From NCBI RefSeq assembly GCF_036867415.1, contig NZ_JBAJHU010000003.1, positions 310,001 to 374,000 on the forward strand: a stretch of DNA of 64,000 nt, in the 5' to 3' direction. This stretch comes from Rossellomorea sp036867415. GTDB taxonomy: Bacteria; Bacillota; Bacilli; Bacillales; Bacillaceae_B. Positions 33,056 through 42,224 of this stretch are shown piece after piece. Below the pieces are notes generated by a model. The model worked only from the letters and a program-made list of their open reading frames with translations. It made no database searches and had not been told where the DNA came from. Every line of letters begins with the position of its first letter. The stretch's first letter is position 1. The position numbers and the translations under genes were made by a program.

Positions 33056-34156
33056 TTGCCTTTAAAAAAATCGACTCCAGATTTTATCCTTATTATGGTC
33101 ACCCTGACGCTTTTGGCTGTAGGGTTAATTATGGTGTACAGTGCAAGTGCTGTATGGGCGGATTACAAGTTCGATGATTCATTTTTCTTTGCGAAAAGAC
33201 AATTGCTCTTTGCAGCTGTAGGAGTCTTCGCCATGTTTTTCATTATGAACGTGGAATATTGGACGTGGAAAAACTGGGCGAAAGTTCTTATCATCATATG
33301 CTTTGTTCTACTCGTGCTTGTGCTGATCCCCGGAATCGGCGTCCTGAGAAATGGTTCCCGAAGCTGGATCGGGGTGGGGGCATTTTCCATTCAGCCCTCA
33401 GAGTTCATGAAGCTTGCTATGATTGCTTTCCTCGCAAAATACCTATCAGAAAATCAGAGATACATCACTTCATTCAGAAAAGGGGTGCTGCCATCTTTAC
33501 TGTTGGTCTTTTCTGCATTTGGCATGATCATGCTTCAGCCCGATTTAGGGACAGGCACAGTAATGGTCGGTACATGTGTGGTGATGATATTTATTTCCGG
33601 TGCAAGAGTCATGCATTTTGCCTGGCTGGGAATAGCGGGACTGGCAGGGTTTGCGGCTTTAGTACTATCAGCACCCTATAGGATAAAACGAATCACCTCT
33701 TTCCTCGATCCCTGGGAGGACCCGTTGAATAGCGGATTTCAAATCATTCAATCGCTGTATGCAATTGGCCCGGGGGGGCTGTTTGGATTGGGGTTGGGTG
33801 AGAGCAGACAAAAGTTCTTTTATTTACCTGAACCTCAAAATGATTTTATATTTGCCATTTTGGCAGAAGAGTTGGGCTTTATCGGCGGAACTTTTGTTCT
33901 TCTCCTTTTTTCGTTAATTTTGTGGAGAGGAATCAGGATTGCACTCGGTGCACCTGATTTATTCGGGAGTTTCCTCGCAGTGGGGATTGTCTCGATGATC
34001 GCGATTCAAGTCATGATCAATGTCGGTGTGGTGACGGGGTTGATGCCCGTCACGGGCATCACGCTGCCGTTCCTCAGCTACGGGGGATCTTCACTGACCC
34101 TCATGCTCATGGCCGTGGGAGTACTATTGAACATAAGCCGTTATTCAAGAAATTAA
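33056..34156 (+). CDS. spoVE: Stage V sporulation protein E, SEDS glycosyltransferase
   Basis: This 366-residue SEDS-family protein (RodA/FtsW/SpoVE) has about ten membrane spans. SpoVE signatures include MVYSASAVWADYKFDDSFFFAKRQ, RNGSRSWIGVGAFSIQPSEFMKLA, QPDLGTGTVMVGTC, PWEDPLNSGFQIIQSLYAIGPGG and LPFLSYGGSS. It polymerises glycan strands for the spore cortex with SpoVD. TTG 33056 is likely the start (GAGGTG 6 nt upstream); an in-frame TTG at 33014 adds 14 residues. FtsW is the closest alternative, but the gene context and residue match favour SpoVE. What follows differs from B. subtilis: no murG. Confidence 0.93.
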   Translation: MPLKKSTPDFILIMVTLTLLAVGLIMVYSASAVWADYKFDDSFFFAKRQLLFAAVGVFAMFFIMNVEYWTWKNWAKVLIIICFVLLVLVLIPGIGVLRNGSRSWIGVGAFSIQPSEFMKLAMIAFLAKYLSENQRYITSFRKGVLPSLLLVFSAFGMIMLQPDLGTGTVMVGTCVVMIFISGARVMHFAWLGIAGLAGFAALVLSAPYRIKRITSFLDPWEDPLNSGFQIIQSLYAIGPGGLFGLGLGESRQKFFYLPEPQNDFIFAILAEELGFIGGTFVLLLFSLILWRGIRIALGAPDLFGSFLAVGIVSMIAIQVMINVGVVTGLMPVTGITLPFLSYGGSSLTLMLMAVGVLLNISRYSRN

Positions 34157-34727
34157 ACAATAAAGATTGGCTTCTCATCCATTTAATTCAATGCCTTCCT
34201 TCCTGATTTCAGGAAGAAAAGGGAGGGAATTGTTAAATTGGCGGGAAGTTGCTCTTTTTTTTTTGAGAAAAAAGAACAGTTCGTTAATATTTACTCAAAT
34301 AACAATAGGATATTTGAAGGTTAGATGTTACAATTAATTACATAAATGAAGCTTGTGAAAGTGTATTGGTTTTCAATATTATAGGAGGTTATATTACTTT
34401 TATTAAGCAAAACTTTTACAATTCAATGACATCCTTTCATAACATGGATTTGGTGTTTAGAATAGAGGGGAAGAGTGTAATATACAAGGTGTTATTCTCT
34501 TTTCGAGTCCATTCCGTGGAGTGTACATAACGATAAAATAAGATGCTCATTATGTTTTATACAGTTAAGGGAGCGTAGAGAGACCTTTCTGATTGAAAAC
34601 CGTCCATTCTCTTTCACAACGATTGCCTTCATGATAACGAAGAAGGAAACTCATATTTAAGAGTACTTTCATTTTCAGGCGTGACGAAACATGCCCATAA
34701 ATACGAAATGAAATTGAGGAAAACGTA
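34157..34727. other. Gene-free gap where B. subtilis has murG and murB
   Basis: These 571 bp hold no convincing gene on either strand. Visible are a hairpin CTTCCTGA/TCAGGAAG at 34199-34216 and a T10-plus run at about 34253-34264 that may end spoVE transcription. A candidate promoter follows (TTGTGA 34353, 18-bp spacer, TATTAT 34377), with AGGAGG at 34383. MurG and MurB, encoded here in B. subtilis, are absent, and I see no remnant of either. Confidence 0.8.
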
Positions 34728-35516
34728 ATGAGAAAAGAAAATGTTGTTTCCATTGAAGAAAGAATTCCCAAGCTGAAACAGCACAGAAAAAAGAAAGCAA
34801 ACAGAAGGCTGCTGTTCTTGCTGACGCTATTTCTTATCATGATCTTGTCGGTTATTTATTTCCAGTCGCCTCTCAGCCATGTGAAGACCATCAAGGTAAA
34901 GGGGAATGAGCTTGTTTCAAGTGAAACTATTCTTTCGGAAAGTAAACTTGAACCGGGAATGAATGTCTGGGGCGTTAATAAAAATGAAACCGCAGAACGA
35001 TTAAAGAAACTCCCCGAGATAAAGAATGCAAAGGTAAGATTGTCATTTCCAAATTCCTTTGTGATCGAAGTGGATGAATTGGGAAAGAAAGCTTACCTTC
35101 TTAAAGATAATAAGTTTCTAATCATATTGGAAAACGGTAAGGTGCTTGATAAGGGAACCGAATCCATTCCTGTTGATGCTCCTTTATTAAGAGGATTTAA
35201 AGAGGATAAGACACTGAAGAAAATGATTTCTGAATTAGGGGAACTTCCAAAGGAGGTTCAGCACCTGATTTCCGAAATTAATCTGGTTCCGAAGAAAACG
35301 GATCAATATCATTTGACTTTATTCATGAATGACGGGTACGAGGTTAGTGCCACCATCAGGACTTTTTCAGAGAAAATGGAGCATTACCCATCCATCGTCA
35401 GTCAATTGGACCCATCGAAAAAAGGCATCATTGATCTGGAGGTAGGCTCTTATTTCAGGGCATACGAAGCAGAAAGGCAAGACGAAGGAGATGATGGGGA
35501 TGAAAGTGAAGGGTAA
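34728..35516 (+). CDS. divIB: Cell division protein DivIB (FtsQ)
   Basis: This 262-residue bitopic protein has a basic cytoplasmic N-terminus (KQHRKKKANRR), one membrane span (about 28-46) and an extracellular POTRA domain starting LSHVKTIKVKGNELVSSETIL. The beta domain (about 120-225) follows, and then an acidic tail (EAERQDEGDDGDESEG). It belongs to the DivIB-FtsL-DivIC complex of the septum. ATG 34728 follows GAGGAAAAC. ylxW starts inside its last codons. Confidence 0.93.
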   Translation: MRKENVVSIEERIPKLKQHRKKKANRRLLFLLTLFLIMILSVIYFQSPLSHVKTIKVKGNELVSSETILSESKLEPGMNVWGVNKNETAERLKKLPEIKNAKVRLSFPNSFVIEVDELGKKAYLLKDNKFLIILENGKVLDKGTESIPVDAPLLRGFKEDKTLKKMISELGELPKEVQHLISEINLVPKKTDQYHLTLFMNDGYEVSATIRTFSEKMEHYPSIVSQLDPSKKGIIDLEVGSYFRAYEAERQDEGDDGDESEG

Positions 35517-36201
35517 ACAAGTTATCCTCTCACTCGTAAGCTTAGTGCTTGGTTTCATCCTTGCTTTTTCTTACAGTCTTGCCAATTCAGAAGAAGCAGG
35601 ACCGGGAAATCGAAGTAATGGCCAGTGGAAACAGGAAGAAGAGTTGAGAGATCAAATACTGGAACAGCAGCAAAAGAATAATAATCTGCAGGAACATCTC
35701 TATGAGAAACAAGAAAAGGTAGTCGACCTGGAGAAAGAATTCTCAAAAGAGAAGCAAATTTATTTTAATTTAGCCGAGGAAGCGGAGAAATACCGCATGT
35801 ATTTAGGGAAGACCAAGGTCAAAGGTCCGGGGGTGAAAGTCACACTTTCGGATGCTGACTATAAACCCAATGAAGATAACGCAAACAATTATATTGTTCA
35901 TGAACACCATATATTCAAGGTAATCAATGAATTGTATATAGCCGGAGCTTCTGCAGTTTCCATAAATGGGCAGAGGCTGAAACATGATTCATATGTGCTG
36001 TGTCACGGGCCGGTCATACAAATCGACGGGGTTGAATATCCGGCTCCATTTGAGATTTCAGCTATCGGAGATCCGGAAGTACTCTCTTCTGCCATGAATA
36101 TTACAGGCGGGGTTAAAGATCAATTGGTGAATGAGAATATCGAATTCTCCTTGGAAAAGAAAGTTGATATTGTTTTAGAACCACTGATCGGTGAATCATA
36201 A
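35500..36201 (+). CDS. ylxW: DUF881 protein YlxW
   Basis: This 233-residue protein has an N-terminal membrane segment (about 7-25), then a coiled coil (about 45-95) and a DUF881 domain (KTKVKGPGVKVTLSD, then NYIVHEHHIFKVINELYIAGASAVSINGQRL). DUF881 proteins are probably extracellular and of unknown function, always near division genes in Firmicutes. ATG 35500 is 9 nt after AAGGAG; ATGs at 35491 and 35494 are too near the ribosome site. It overlaps divIB by 17 bp and is paralogous to the next gene. Confidence 0.9.
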   Translation: MKVKGKQVILSLVSLVLGFILAFSYSLANSEEAGPGNRSNGQWKQEEELRDQILEQQQKNNNLQEHLYEKQEKVVDLEKEFSKEKQIYFNLAEEAEKYRMYLGKTKVKGPGVKVTLSDADYKPNEDNANNYIVHEHHIFKVINELYIAGASAVSINGQRLKHDSYVLCHGPVIQIDGVEYPAPFEISAIGDPEVLSSAMNITGGVKDQLVNENIEFSLEKKVDIVLEPLIGES

Positions 36202-36251
36202 CGTTTGCACTCCAATAAAAGGAAAGTGATTGGAAAGCAAGGTGAAGGGGA

Positions 36252-36980
36252 ATGGACAACAAGCTTAAAGCAAGTTTTACGGTTATCACCATTATCATCG
36301 GTTTCATGATTGCGATTCAATTCCAGACAGTCAAGGAACCTGTTGTCCGTGATACGAGGGATATTTGGGAATTAAGGGATGCCCTGCTTAAAGAGAAAGA
36401 ATTGAATTCAAGTCTTCTTGACGAAATGAGAGCAGTGGAAGAAAAACTTGAAACATATGAATCAGAGAGAAAGGCAAGCCCCGAGCAGGCATTGAAACAA
36501 ACATTAGAAGAACTGAAGACGGAAGCGGGCCTGACCGAGAAAAAAGGAACCGGTCTGATTCTTACGATCGAACCTGCGATGGAAGAGATATTGCTCGGTG
36601 AAAAGGTCCATAGTGTATCTCCTCAGCTCCTCGAAAGGCTGGTCAATGAATTAAACCAATATGATGCAATGGACATCGCCATTGATGGGCATCGATTGAT
36701 CAATACATCGGTTATCCGGGATATTAACGGAGAGACCAATGTGGATGGATATTCCATCAACAAGATTCCATTTGAGGTAAGAGTGTTGACAAAGGATCTT
36801 GAAACGGCCAAAAAATTGTATAATCGGATGCAGGTGTCACAATCCGTAGAGGATTTCTTCATCGACAATCTCAGAGTATCCATATCAAAACCGATGGAAG
36901 AGATTGTATTGCCTTCATATGAAGATACAATCCGTGTCCGTTATATGGAGCCTGTCAGTGAAAGAGGAGGTAACGGTTAA
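36252..36980 (+). CDS. ylxX: DUF881 protein YlxX
   Basis: This 242-residue paralogue of ylxW has an N-terminal membrane segment (about 9-25), coiled coil (about 42-75: LKEKELNSSLLDEMRAVEEK) and DUF881 domain (GTGLILTIEPAMEE, ERLVNELNQYDAMDIAIDGHRL). The pair probably arose by tandem duplication. Function is unknown. ATG 36252 is preceded by AAGGTGAAGGGG. sbp starts 1 bp after its stop. Confidence 0.9.
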   Translation: MDNKLKASFTVITIIIGFMIAIQFQTVKEPVVRDTRDIWELRDALLKEKELNSSLLDEMRAVEEKLETYESERKASPEQALKQTLEELKTEAGLTEKKGTGLILTIEPAMEEILLGEKVHSVSPQLLERLVNELNQYDAMDIAIDGHRLINTSVIRDINGETNVDGYSINKIPFEVRVLTKDLETAKKLYNRMQVSQSVEDFFIDNLRVSISKPMEEIVLPSYEDTIRVRYMEPVSERGGNG

Positions 36981-36981
36981 T

Positions 36982-37344
36982 ATGTGGCTTCCCGTTTTAG
37001 GGTTGCTAGTGGGGGTCTTCCTTGGCCTTCTTACTGATATTAGAATTCCGGATGAATACTCAAATTATTTATCGATTGCGGTTCTAGCAGCCCTGGATAC
37101 GCTGTTTGGCGGGATCCGTGCTCACCTCCAAAATATTTACGATGATAAAGTCTTTGTTTCGGGATTCTTTTTTAATATTTTACTAGCAGCAAGTTTAGCT
37201 TTTCTAGGTGTCCATCTTGGTGTAGACTTATATTTGGCAGCTGTATTTGCTTTTGGAGTCAGATTATTCCAAAACATAGCAGTGATAAGACGGATACTTA
37301 TAAGCAATTGGACAAGTAAACAAGAAAAAAGAGAAAAAAATTAG
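36982..37344 (+). CDS. sbp: Small basic protein Sbp, DUF1290
   Basis: This 120-residue membrane protein has about four hydrophobic segments and the DUF1290 signature GVFLGLLTDIRIPDEYSNYLSIAVLAALDTLFGGIRAHL. The short basic tail (TSKQEKREKN) suggests a cytoplasmic C-terminus. It has no established function but stays next to ftsA in Bacillus. ATG 36982 follows GAGGAGGTAACGG, which lies inside ylxX. The upstream part of the frame to 36904 overlaps ylxX and is rejected. Confidence 0.93.
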   Translation: MWLPVLGLLVGVFLGLLTDIRIPDEYSNYLSIAVLAALDTLFGGIRAHLQNIYDDKVFVSGFFFNILLAASLAFLGVHLGVDLYLAAVFAFGVRLFQNIAVIRRILISNWTSKQEKREKN

Positions 37345-37351
37345 AATTTTA

Positions 37352-37381
37352 AAAGGGAATCGTTTTTGTTACGACGAATAT
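37352..37381 (+). promoter_or_regulatory. Candidate sigma-H promoter for ftsA-ftsZ
   Basis: AAAGGGAAT (37352-37360), a 12-bp spacer and GACGAATAT (37373-37381) fit the sigma-H pattern RNAGGAWWW / RNNGAATWW with one -35 mismatch. B. subtilis ftsAZ has a sigma-H promoter. It runs into a perfect inverted repeat TATCTTAATAAGATA (37379-37393). Confidence 0.6.
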
Positions 37382-37458
37382 CTTAATAAGATATACTTAG
37401 AATTGAGACTATCTAGGACTGTTGTTCTCATTAACATTCTTTAAGGAGGTGCCATAGA

Positions 37459-38757
37459 GTGAACAGCAATGAAATTTACGTTAGCCTAGACATCGGTACA
37501 TCCACAGTGAAAGTGATCATTGGAGAAATGTCAAATGATTCCTTGAACATTATCGGTGTAGGGAATGTAGAATCAGAAGGGATCAGAAAAGGTTCCATCG
37601 TAGATATAGACGAAACTGTTCAAACGATAAAGAAGGCAGTGGAACAAGCGGAAAGAATGGTCGGTTTATCCATAAACCAGGTCATCGTAGGAATAACAGG
37701 AAATCATGTTTCACTTCAAAATTGTCACGGTGTTGTGGCCGTTTCAAGTGAAAATCGCGAAATTGGGGATGAGGACGTCCTGAGGGTGATGGATGCTGCA
37801 CAAGTGGTCTCAATCCCGCCTGAAAGAGAAATCATCAATGTGATACCGAGACAGTTCATTGTTGACGGTCTGGATGAAATCACAGACCCGAGGGGCATGA
37901 TAGGTGTCCGACTTGAAATGGAAGGCACCATTATTACAGGATCTAAGACGATATTACATAATACTTTGCGTTGTGTTGAAAAAGCAGGGCTTGAAATTGT
38001 GGATATTGTACTGCAGCCGCTGGCAGCCGGATCAGTCGCTCTATCAAAAGATGAGAAAAATCTTGGTGCGGCATTAATCGACATCGGCGGCGGTTCAACG
38101 ACCATCGCTGTGTTTGAACAAGGCCATTTAAAAGCGACTACAGTCTTGCCTGTCGGTGGAGAACATATCACGAAGGATTTATCCATCGGCCTTAGGACTT
38201 CTACAGAGGACGCCGAAAAAATAAAGACCAAATACGGTCACGCTTTTTATGATCACGCTTCAGAAGATGAAGTGTTCAGTGTTCCGATCATCGGGAGTGA
38301 TCAGCATCAACAATTTAATCAATTAGAAATTTCTGATATCATAGAAGCAAGGCTGGAGGAAATCCTGGATCTCATAAGCCATGAGCTCAAGAGAATGGGG
38401 ATTAGAGACCTGCCGGGCGGATATGTATTGACTGGTGGTGTAGTAAACCTCCCAGGTGTGTTGGAATTATCACAAATTGTTTTTCAGAATAGGGTCCGTG
38501 TAGCCATACCGGATTATATTGGGGTCAGGGAACCCCAGTATACTACAGCAGTCGGCTTGATAAAGTATTCTCAGAAGAATGCCAGATTACAAGGGAAAAG
38601 CGTTAGTGCTGAACCTGTTCCGGTTGATACAGCTGAAAAGAGGCAGTCAAAACAAACGAATAAGAAACAAAAACCAGCAAAAGTAACAGAAGAAACACAT
38701 GAAGATGATAAGGCGATGACAAAAGTGAAAAAGTTCTTTGGATACTTCTTTGAATAA
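37459..38757 (+). CDS. ftsA: Cell division protein FtsA
   Basis: This 432-residue actin-like ATPase tethers FtsZ to the membrane. It has the phosphate-1 motif YVSLDIGTSTVKVIIGE, the 1C domain, phosphate-2 LIDIGGGSTTIAVFEQGHL and the adenosine motif PGGYVLTGGVVNLPG. The C-terminal amphipathic helix KVKKFFGYFFE follows a charged linker. GTG 37459 follows AAGGAGGTGCCATAGA. It forms an operon with ftsZ 40 bp downstream. Confidence 0.97.
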   Translation: MNSNEIYVSLDIGTSTVKVIIGEMSNDSLNIIGVGNVESEGIRKGSIVDIDETVQTIKKAVEQAERMVGLSINQVIVGITGNHVSLQNCHGVVAVSSENREIGDEDVLRVMDAAQVVSIPPEREIINVIPRQFIVDGLDEITDPRGMIGVRLEMEGTIITGSKTILHNTLRCVEKAGLEIVDIVLQPLAAGSVALSKDEKNLGAALIDIGGGSTTIAVFEQGHLKATTVLPVGGEHITKDLSIGLRTSTEDAEKIKTKYGHAFYDHASEDEVFSVPIIGSDQHQQFNQLEISDIIEARLEEILDLISHELKRMGIRDLPGGYVLTGGVVNLPGVLELSQIVFQNRVRVAIPDYIGVREPQYTTAVGLIKYSQKNARLQGKSVSAEPVPVDTAEKRQSKQTNKKQKPAKVTEETHEDDKAMTKVKKFFGYFFE

Positions 38758-38797
38758 ATAAGGAATCCATTGATTCGACGAGTTAGGAGGATTTGTC

Positions 38798-39958
38798 ATG
38801 TTGGAGTTTGATACAAATTTAGATTCATTAGCGACAATAAAAGTTATCGGTGTCGGTGGTGGAGGAAACAACGCTGTCAATCGTATGATCGAGCACGGTG
38901 TCCAGGGTGTTGAGTTCATCGCCGTTAATACAGACGCACAAGCTCTTAATCTATCAAAGGCAGAGATTAAGATGCAAATCGGCGGCAAACTGACAAGGGG
39001 ACTCGGTGCAGGTGCCAATCCTGAAGTTGGTAAAAAAGCTGCAGAAGAAAGCAAAGAACAGATCGAAGAAGCCTTAAGAGGAGCGGATATGGTCTTCGTA
39101 ACAGCTGGAATGGGAGGAGGAACAGGTACCGGAGCTGCACCTGTCATCGCCCAGATTGCACGCGAAATCGGAGCATTGACTGTTGGTGTAGTGACCCGCC
39201 CATTTACATTTGAAGGACGGAAACGTTCGAATCAGGCTAGCGGCGGTATTGCTGCCATGAAAGAAGGGGTAGATACACTTATCGTCATCCCTAACGATAG
39301 ACTGCTTGAAATCGTGGACAAGAGCACACCGATGCTTGAAGCCTTCAGGGAAGCGGATAACGTACTCAGACAAGGTGTACAAGGCATCTCTGATCTAATC
39401 GCAACTCCAGGGTTAATCAACCTTGACTTTGCAGATGTGAAAACCATCATGTCCAACAAAGGTTCCGCTCTAATGGGAATCGGTGCAGCATCAGGTGAAA
39501 ATCGTGCTGCAGAAGCTGCTAAAAAAGCTGTTTCAAGCCCATTGCTTGAGACATCAATCGATGGGGCACAGGGTGTATTGATGAACATCACAGGTGGAAC
39601 AAGCCTAAGTCTGTATGAAGTCCAGGAAGCTGCAGATATTGTTGCTTCAGCTTCAGATCAAGATGTAAACATGATTTTCGGATCAGTCATCAATGAGGAT
39701 TTAAAAGACGACATTATTGTTACTGTTATTGCCACAGGATTTAACGAAGAGGTCATTCAGCCTCCAAAGCAGACGCGTCCTACATTTGGCGGTGTCAAGC
39801 CCAACCCTGCAGCGAGCCAGCAGCAGGTTAAGCGGGAACAGCCGAAGCGGGAAGAACCTCAGCAGCAGGAACCTGTACGCTCTTCTTCCAACAATCAAGG
39901 TGCAGAAGATACGCTGGATATCCCGACCTTCCTGCGTAACCGTAACCGCAGAAGATAA
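38798..39958 (+). CDS. ftsZ: Cell division protein FtsZ
   Basis: This 386-residue tubulin-like GTPase has the signature GGGTGTG at residues 106-112. It also has IKVIGVGGGGNNAVNRM at the start, NTDAQAL, the T7 loop with NLDFADVKTIM, and the C-terminal tail IPTFLRNRNRR that binds FtsA and SepF. The linker (about 320-370) is rich in Gln, Pro and Arg. TTAGGAGGATTTGTC precedes ATG 38798. A strong terminator follows. Confidence 0.98.
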   Translation: MLEFDTNLDSLATIKVIGVGGGGNNAVNRMIEHGVQGVEFIAVNTDAQALNLSKAEIKMQIGGKLTRGLGAGANPEVGKKAAEESKEQIEEALRGADMVFVTAGMGGGTGTGAAPVIAQIAREIGALTVGVVTRPFTFEGRKRSNQASGGIAAMKEGVDTLIVIPNDRLLEIVDKSTPMLEAFREADNVLRQGVQGISDLIATPGLINLDFADVKTIMSNKGSALMGIGAASGENRAAEAAKKAVSSPLLETSIDGAQGVLMNITGGTSLSLYEVQEAADIVASASDQDVNMIFGSVINEDLKDDIIVTVIATGFNEEVIQPPKQTRPTFGGVKPNPAASQQQVKREQPKREEPQQQEPVRSSSNNQGAEDTLDIPTFLRNRNRRR

Positions 39959-40020
39959 TATACGTTTCATGGGCGATGGACTAAACTCGTTCGCCTTGGA
40001 TCAGTGTTAGATCTCTATAA

Positions 40021-40052
40021 CAAAAAAGACCCCGGTATGGGGTCTTTTTTGT
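40021..40052 (+). terminator. Terminator after ftsZ
   Basis: AAAAAAGACCCC pairs with GGGGTCTTTTTT within 40021-40052. The 288 bp from here to spoIIGA hold no gene; TATAAT at 40295-40300 may be the spoIIGA -10 element, but no clear -35 or Spo0A box was found. Confidence 0.93.
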
Positions 40053-40340
40053 TTGGGGTTTAATGATGAAAATATATCTTGCATTAATGATTAACATATA
40101 AGGAATTATGATGCTCAAAATGAATGATGTTTGATTAATTTCTCCAGAGTAAAAAATTCCCAATCCGTTTGGAAAATATTTATGACATATTTCGTTCGTA
40201 TCTTCTAAAAGTTTTCCTCGATGGCATACATAAAGTGACAAACTTTTAGAGGGTATGTACGATATACTTCGTATAAGTCATACAGTTTTTCAACTATAAT
40301 AGTGCGCAAACTAGATGAAGTTTAAAAAGGAGGGGAGCGA

Positions 40341-41264
40341 TTGACCTTATATTTAGATGTCATCTGGTTGTTAAATGTATGTGTGGATTTTATATTACTA
40401 TGGCTGACTGGATTGATCCTTAAAAGACAATTTGTTCTTTGGAGAATAGCAATCGGGAGTTTGATTGGTTCTGCCATTATAATTCTTTCCTTTTCTCCCT
40501 ATGCCAATATTGTTGGAAATCCGTTAATTAAACTGCTGTTTTCACTGGCGATGGTTTATTCGGCATTTGGTTATAAAAGGTTTCGTTTCTATTTTACGAA
40601 CCTTCTCATGTTTTATTTCGTTACCTTTTTGACCGGAGGCATCCTCATAGGTGCTCATTACTTCCTTACTTTTGATCCAGGGGCGGAAACAACTGTGCTT
40701 TTGGCAAGTATCAAGGGATTCGGAGATCCCATCAGCTGGGTATTTGTCATGCTGGCATTACCGATTGCATGGTATTTTTCCAAAGGCAGGATGGATAGTG
40801 TGGAGCACGTGAAGATTCAATATGATCAGCTTGTGGATGCAATCATAAAAATAGGGGAATATGAATTTCATGTAAAGGGACTCGTAGACAGTGGCAATCA
40901 GCTGCAGGATCCCATATCAAAGGCTCCTGTAATGATTGTCTCCATTTCATCATTGAAGGAGACATTACCGGAGGCAGTCAAGATTCTATGTGAAGAAGTT
41001 GACGAAATCTTCTCAGGGCATATAAACCTCAAGGCAGAATGGTCAGACAGATTAAGAATCGTACCAGCACAGTCAGTTGGAAGGAAAAGTCAACTATTGG
41101 CTGCGATCAAGCCTGATTCCATTACATTGAAAGATCAAGAATCCTCCTGGTCAACCGGCGGATTGATTGTTTTCAGACAGGAACCGCTTTCGGCTGATGA
41201 CAGCTTTGGAGCGATCGTTCATCCCAGAATGGCTTCCGGGAAGCCCGCACAGAATGTTTCATAG
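40341..41264 (+). CDS. spoIIGA: Pro-sigma-E processing aspartic protease SpoIIGA
   Basis: This 307-residue protein has five membrane spans in the N-terminal half and a cytoplasmic aspartic protease domain with catalytic Asp183 in LVDSGNQLQDPISKAPVMIV. It cleaves pro-sigma-E in the mother cell after SpoIIR signalling. The start is TTG 40341 behind AAAAAGGAGGGGAGCGA; no ATG gives a complete first span. Length is normal. sigE follows after 53 bp, as in B. subtilis. Confidence 0.96.
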   Translation: MTLYLDVIWLLNVCVDFILLWLTGLILKRQFVLWRIAIGSLIGSAIIILSFSPYANIVGNPLIKLLFSLAMVYSAFGYKRFRFYFTNLLMFYFVTFLTGGILIGAHYFLTFDPGAETTVLLASIKGFGDPISWVFVMLALPIAWYFSKGRMDSVEHVKIQYDQLVDAIIKIGEYEFHVKGLVDSGNQLQDPISKAPVMIVSISSLKETLPEAVKILCEEVDEIFSGHINLKAEWSDRLRIVPAQSVGRKSQLLAAIKPDSITLKDQESSWSTGGLIVFRQEPLSADDSFGAIVHPRMASGKPAQNVS

Positions 41265-41317
41265 TTCAATTACTACTACTATACTCACATTCTAAAGAAA
41301 TAGAAGGGGGAGCAACG

Positions 41318-42037
41318 ATGAAAAAATTAAAAATGAAGTTTATATATTTATGGTACAAATTATTAATCAAGCTTGGAATCAAGACAGATGAAATCTATTA
41401 CATAGGAGGCAGTGAAGCACTTCCACCTCCCCTGACGAAAGAAGAGGAAGAAGTCCTTCTTAATAAACTGCCAAAAGGAGATAAGGCAGCACGTTCACTG
41501 CTCATTGAACGAAATCTTAGATTGGTCGTTTATATCGCCAGAAAATTCGAAAATACAGGGATTAACATTGAGGACCTGATTAGTATCGGTACCATAGGAT
41601 TAATCAAAGCTGTAAACACTTTCAATCCAGAGAAAAAGATTAAATTGGCCACATATGCTTCAAGGTGTATCGAAAATGAAATCCTCATGTATCTAAGAAG
41701 AAACAACAAAATCCGCTCTGAAGTTTCATTTGATGAACCATTGAATATCGATTGGGATGGAAATGAATTGCTGCTTTCAGATGTTCTTGGAACGGATGAA
41801 GACATCATTACGAAAGATTTGGAGGCAACAGTCGATAAAAAGTTGCTGTTCAATGCACTTCATCAACTTTCAGAGCGTGAAAAACAAATCATGGAGTTGA
41901 GATTCGGCCTGATGGGAGAAGAGGAGAAGACACAAAAAGATGTCGCGGATATGCTGGGGATTTCCCAATCATATATATCAAGACTTGAAAAAAGAATCAT
42001 CAAAAGACTCAAGAAGGAATTTAATAAAATGGTATAA
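41318..42037 (+). CDS. sigE: RNA polymerase sporulation sigma factor pro-sigma-E
   Basis: This 239-residue protein carries an N-terminal pro-sequence (about 27 residues, hydrophobic: FIYLWYKLLIKLGI), with the cleavage region around DEIYYIGGSEALPPPL. Sigma regions follow: 2 (NLRLVVYIARKFENTG, IGLIKAVNTFN, KLATYASRCIENEILMYLRR), 3, and 4 (LSEREKQIMELRFGL, KDVADMLGISQSYISRLEKR). Sigma-E directs mother-cell transcription early in sporulation. AGAAGGGGGAGC precedes ATG 41318. Confidence 0.98.
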   Translation: MKKLKMKFIYLWYKLLIKLGIKTDEIYYIGGSEALPPPLTKEEEEVLLNKLPKGDKAARSLLIERNLRLVVYIARKFENTGINIEDLISIGTIGLIKAVNTFNPEKKIKLATYASRCIENEILMYLRRNNKIRSEVSFDEPLNIDWDGNELLLSDVLGTDEDIITKDLEATVDKKLLFNALHQLSEREKQIMELRFGLMGEEEKTQKDVADMLGISQSYISRLEKRIIKRLKKEFNKMV

Positions 42038-42077
42038 ATGACAGGCTGATCTTTTAAAAGGTCAGCCTGTCATTTTT
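42037..42077 (+). terminator. Terminator after sigE
   Basis: AATGACAGGCTGAT pairs with GTCAGCCTGTCATT, followed by TTTATTT. The stem starts at the sigE stop codon. Confidence 0.88.
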
Positions 42078-42224
42078 ATTTGAGAAAAATTTTGCGAGAG
42101 TTTTTCTAGATTTTGTAAGGGGTTTGACAGGATTCAACCACAAATCGATAGAATGAAATGCATATTTTTCCTCCTCAAGGAAATAATGAATTTTGTACAA
42201 CAGCTCCTGCAAGGAGGGGAAAGA

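Noticed and set aside
34348..34530. Short frames in the murG/murB gap: MKLVKVYWFSIL ending at an AGGAGG, then an open stretch to 34530
   Set aside because: The second stretch has no normal start codon at proper distance from AGGAGG (only ATT, or an ATG 37 nt away). Too short to support as genes.
40053..40340. Expected Spo0A boxes and a 22-bp-spaced promoter before spoIIGA
   Set aside because: TATAAT at 40295 is present, but no TTGACA-like box at 17 or 22 bp and no clear TGTCGAA sites were found.
42078..42224. Sigma-F or sigma-G promoter for sigG
   Set aside because: CATATTTT-type sequence near 42160 is suggestive but lacks a convincing -35 partner.
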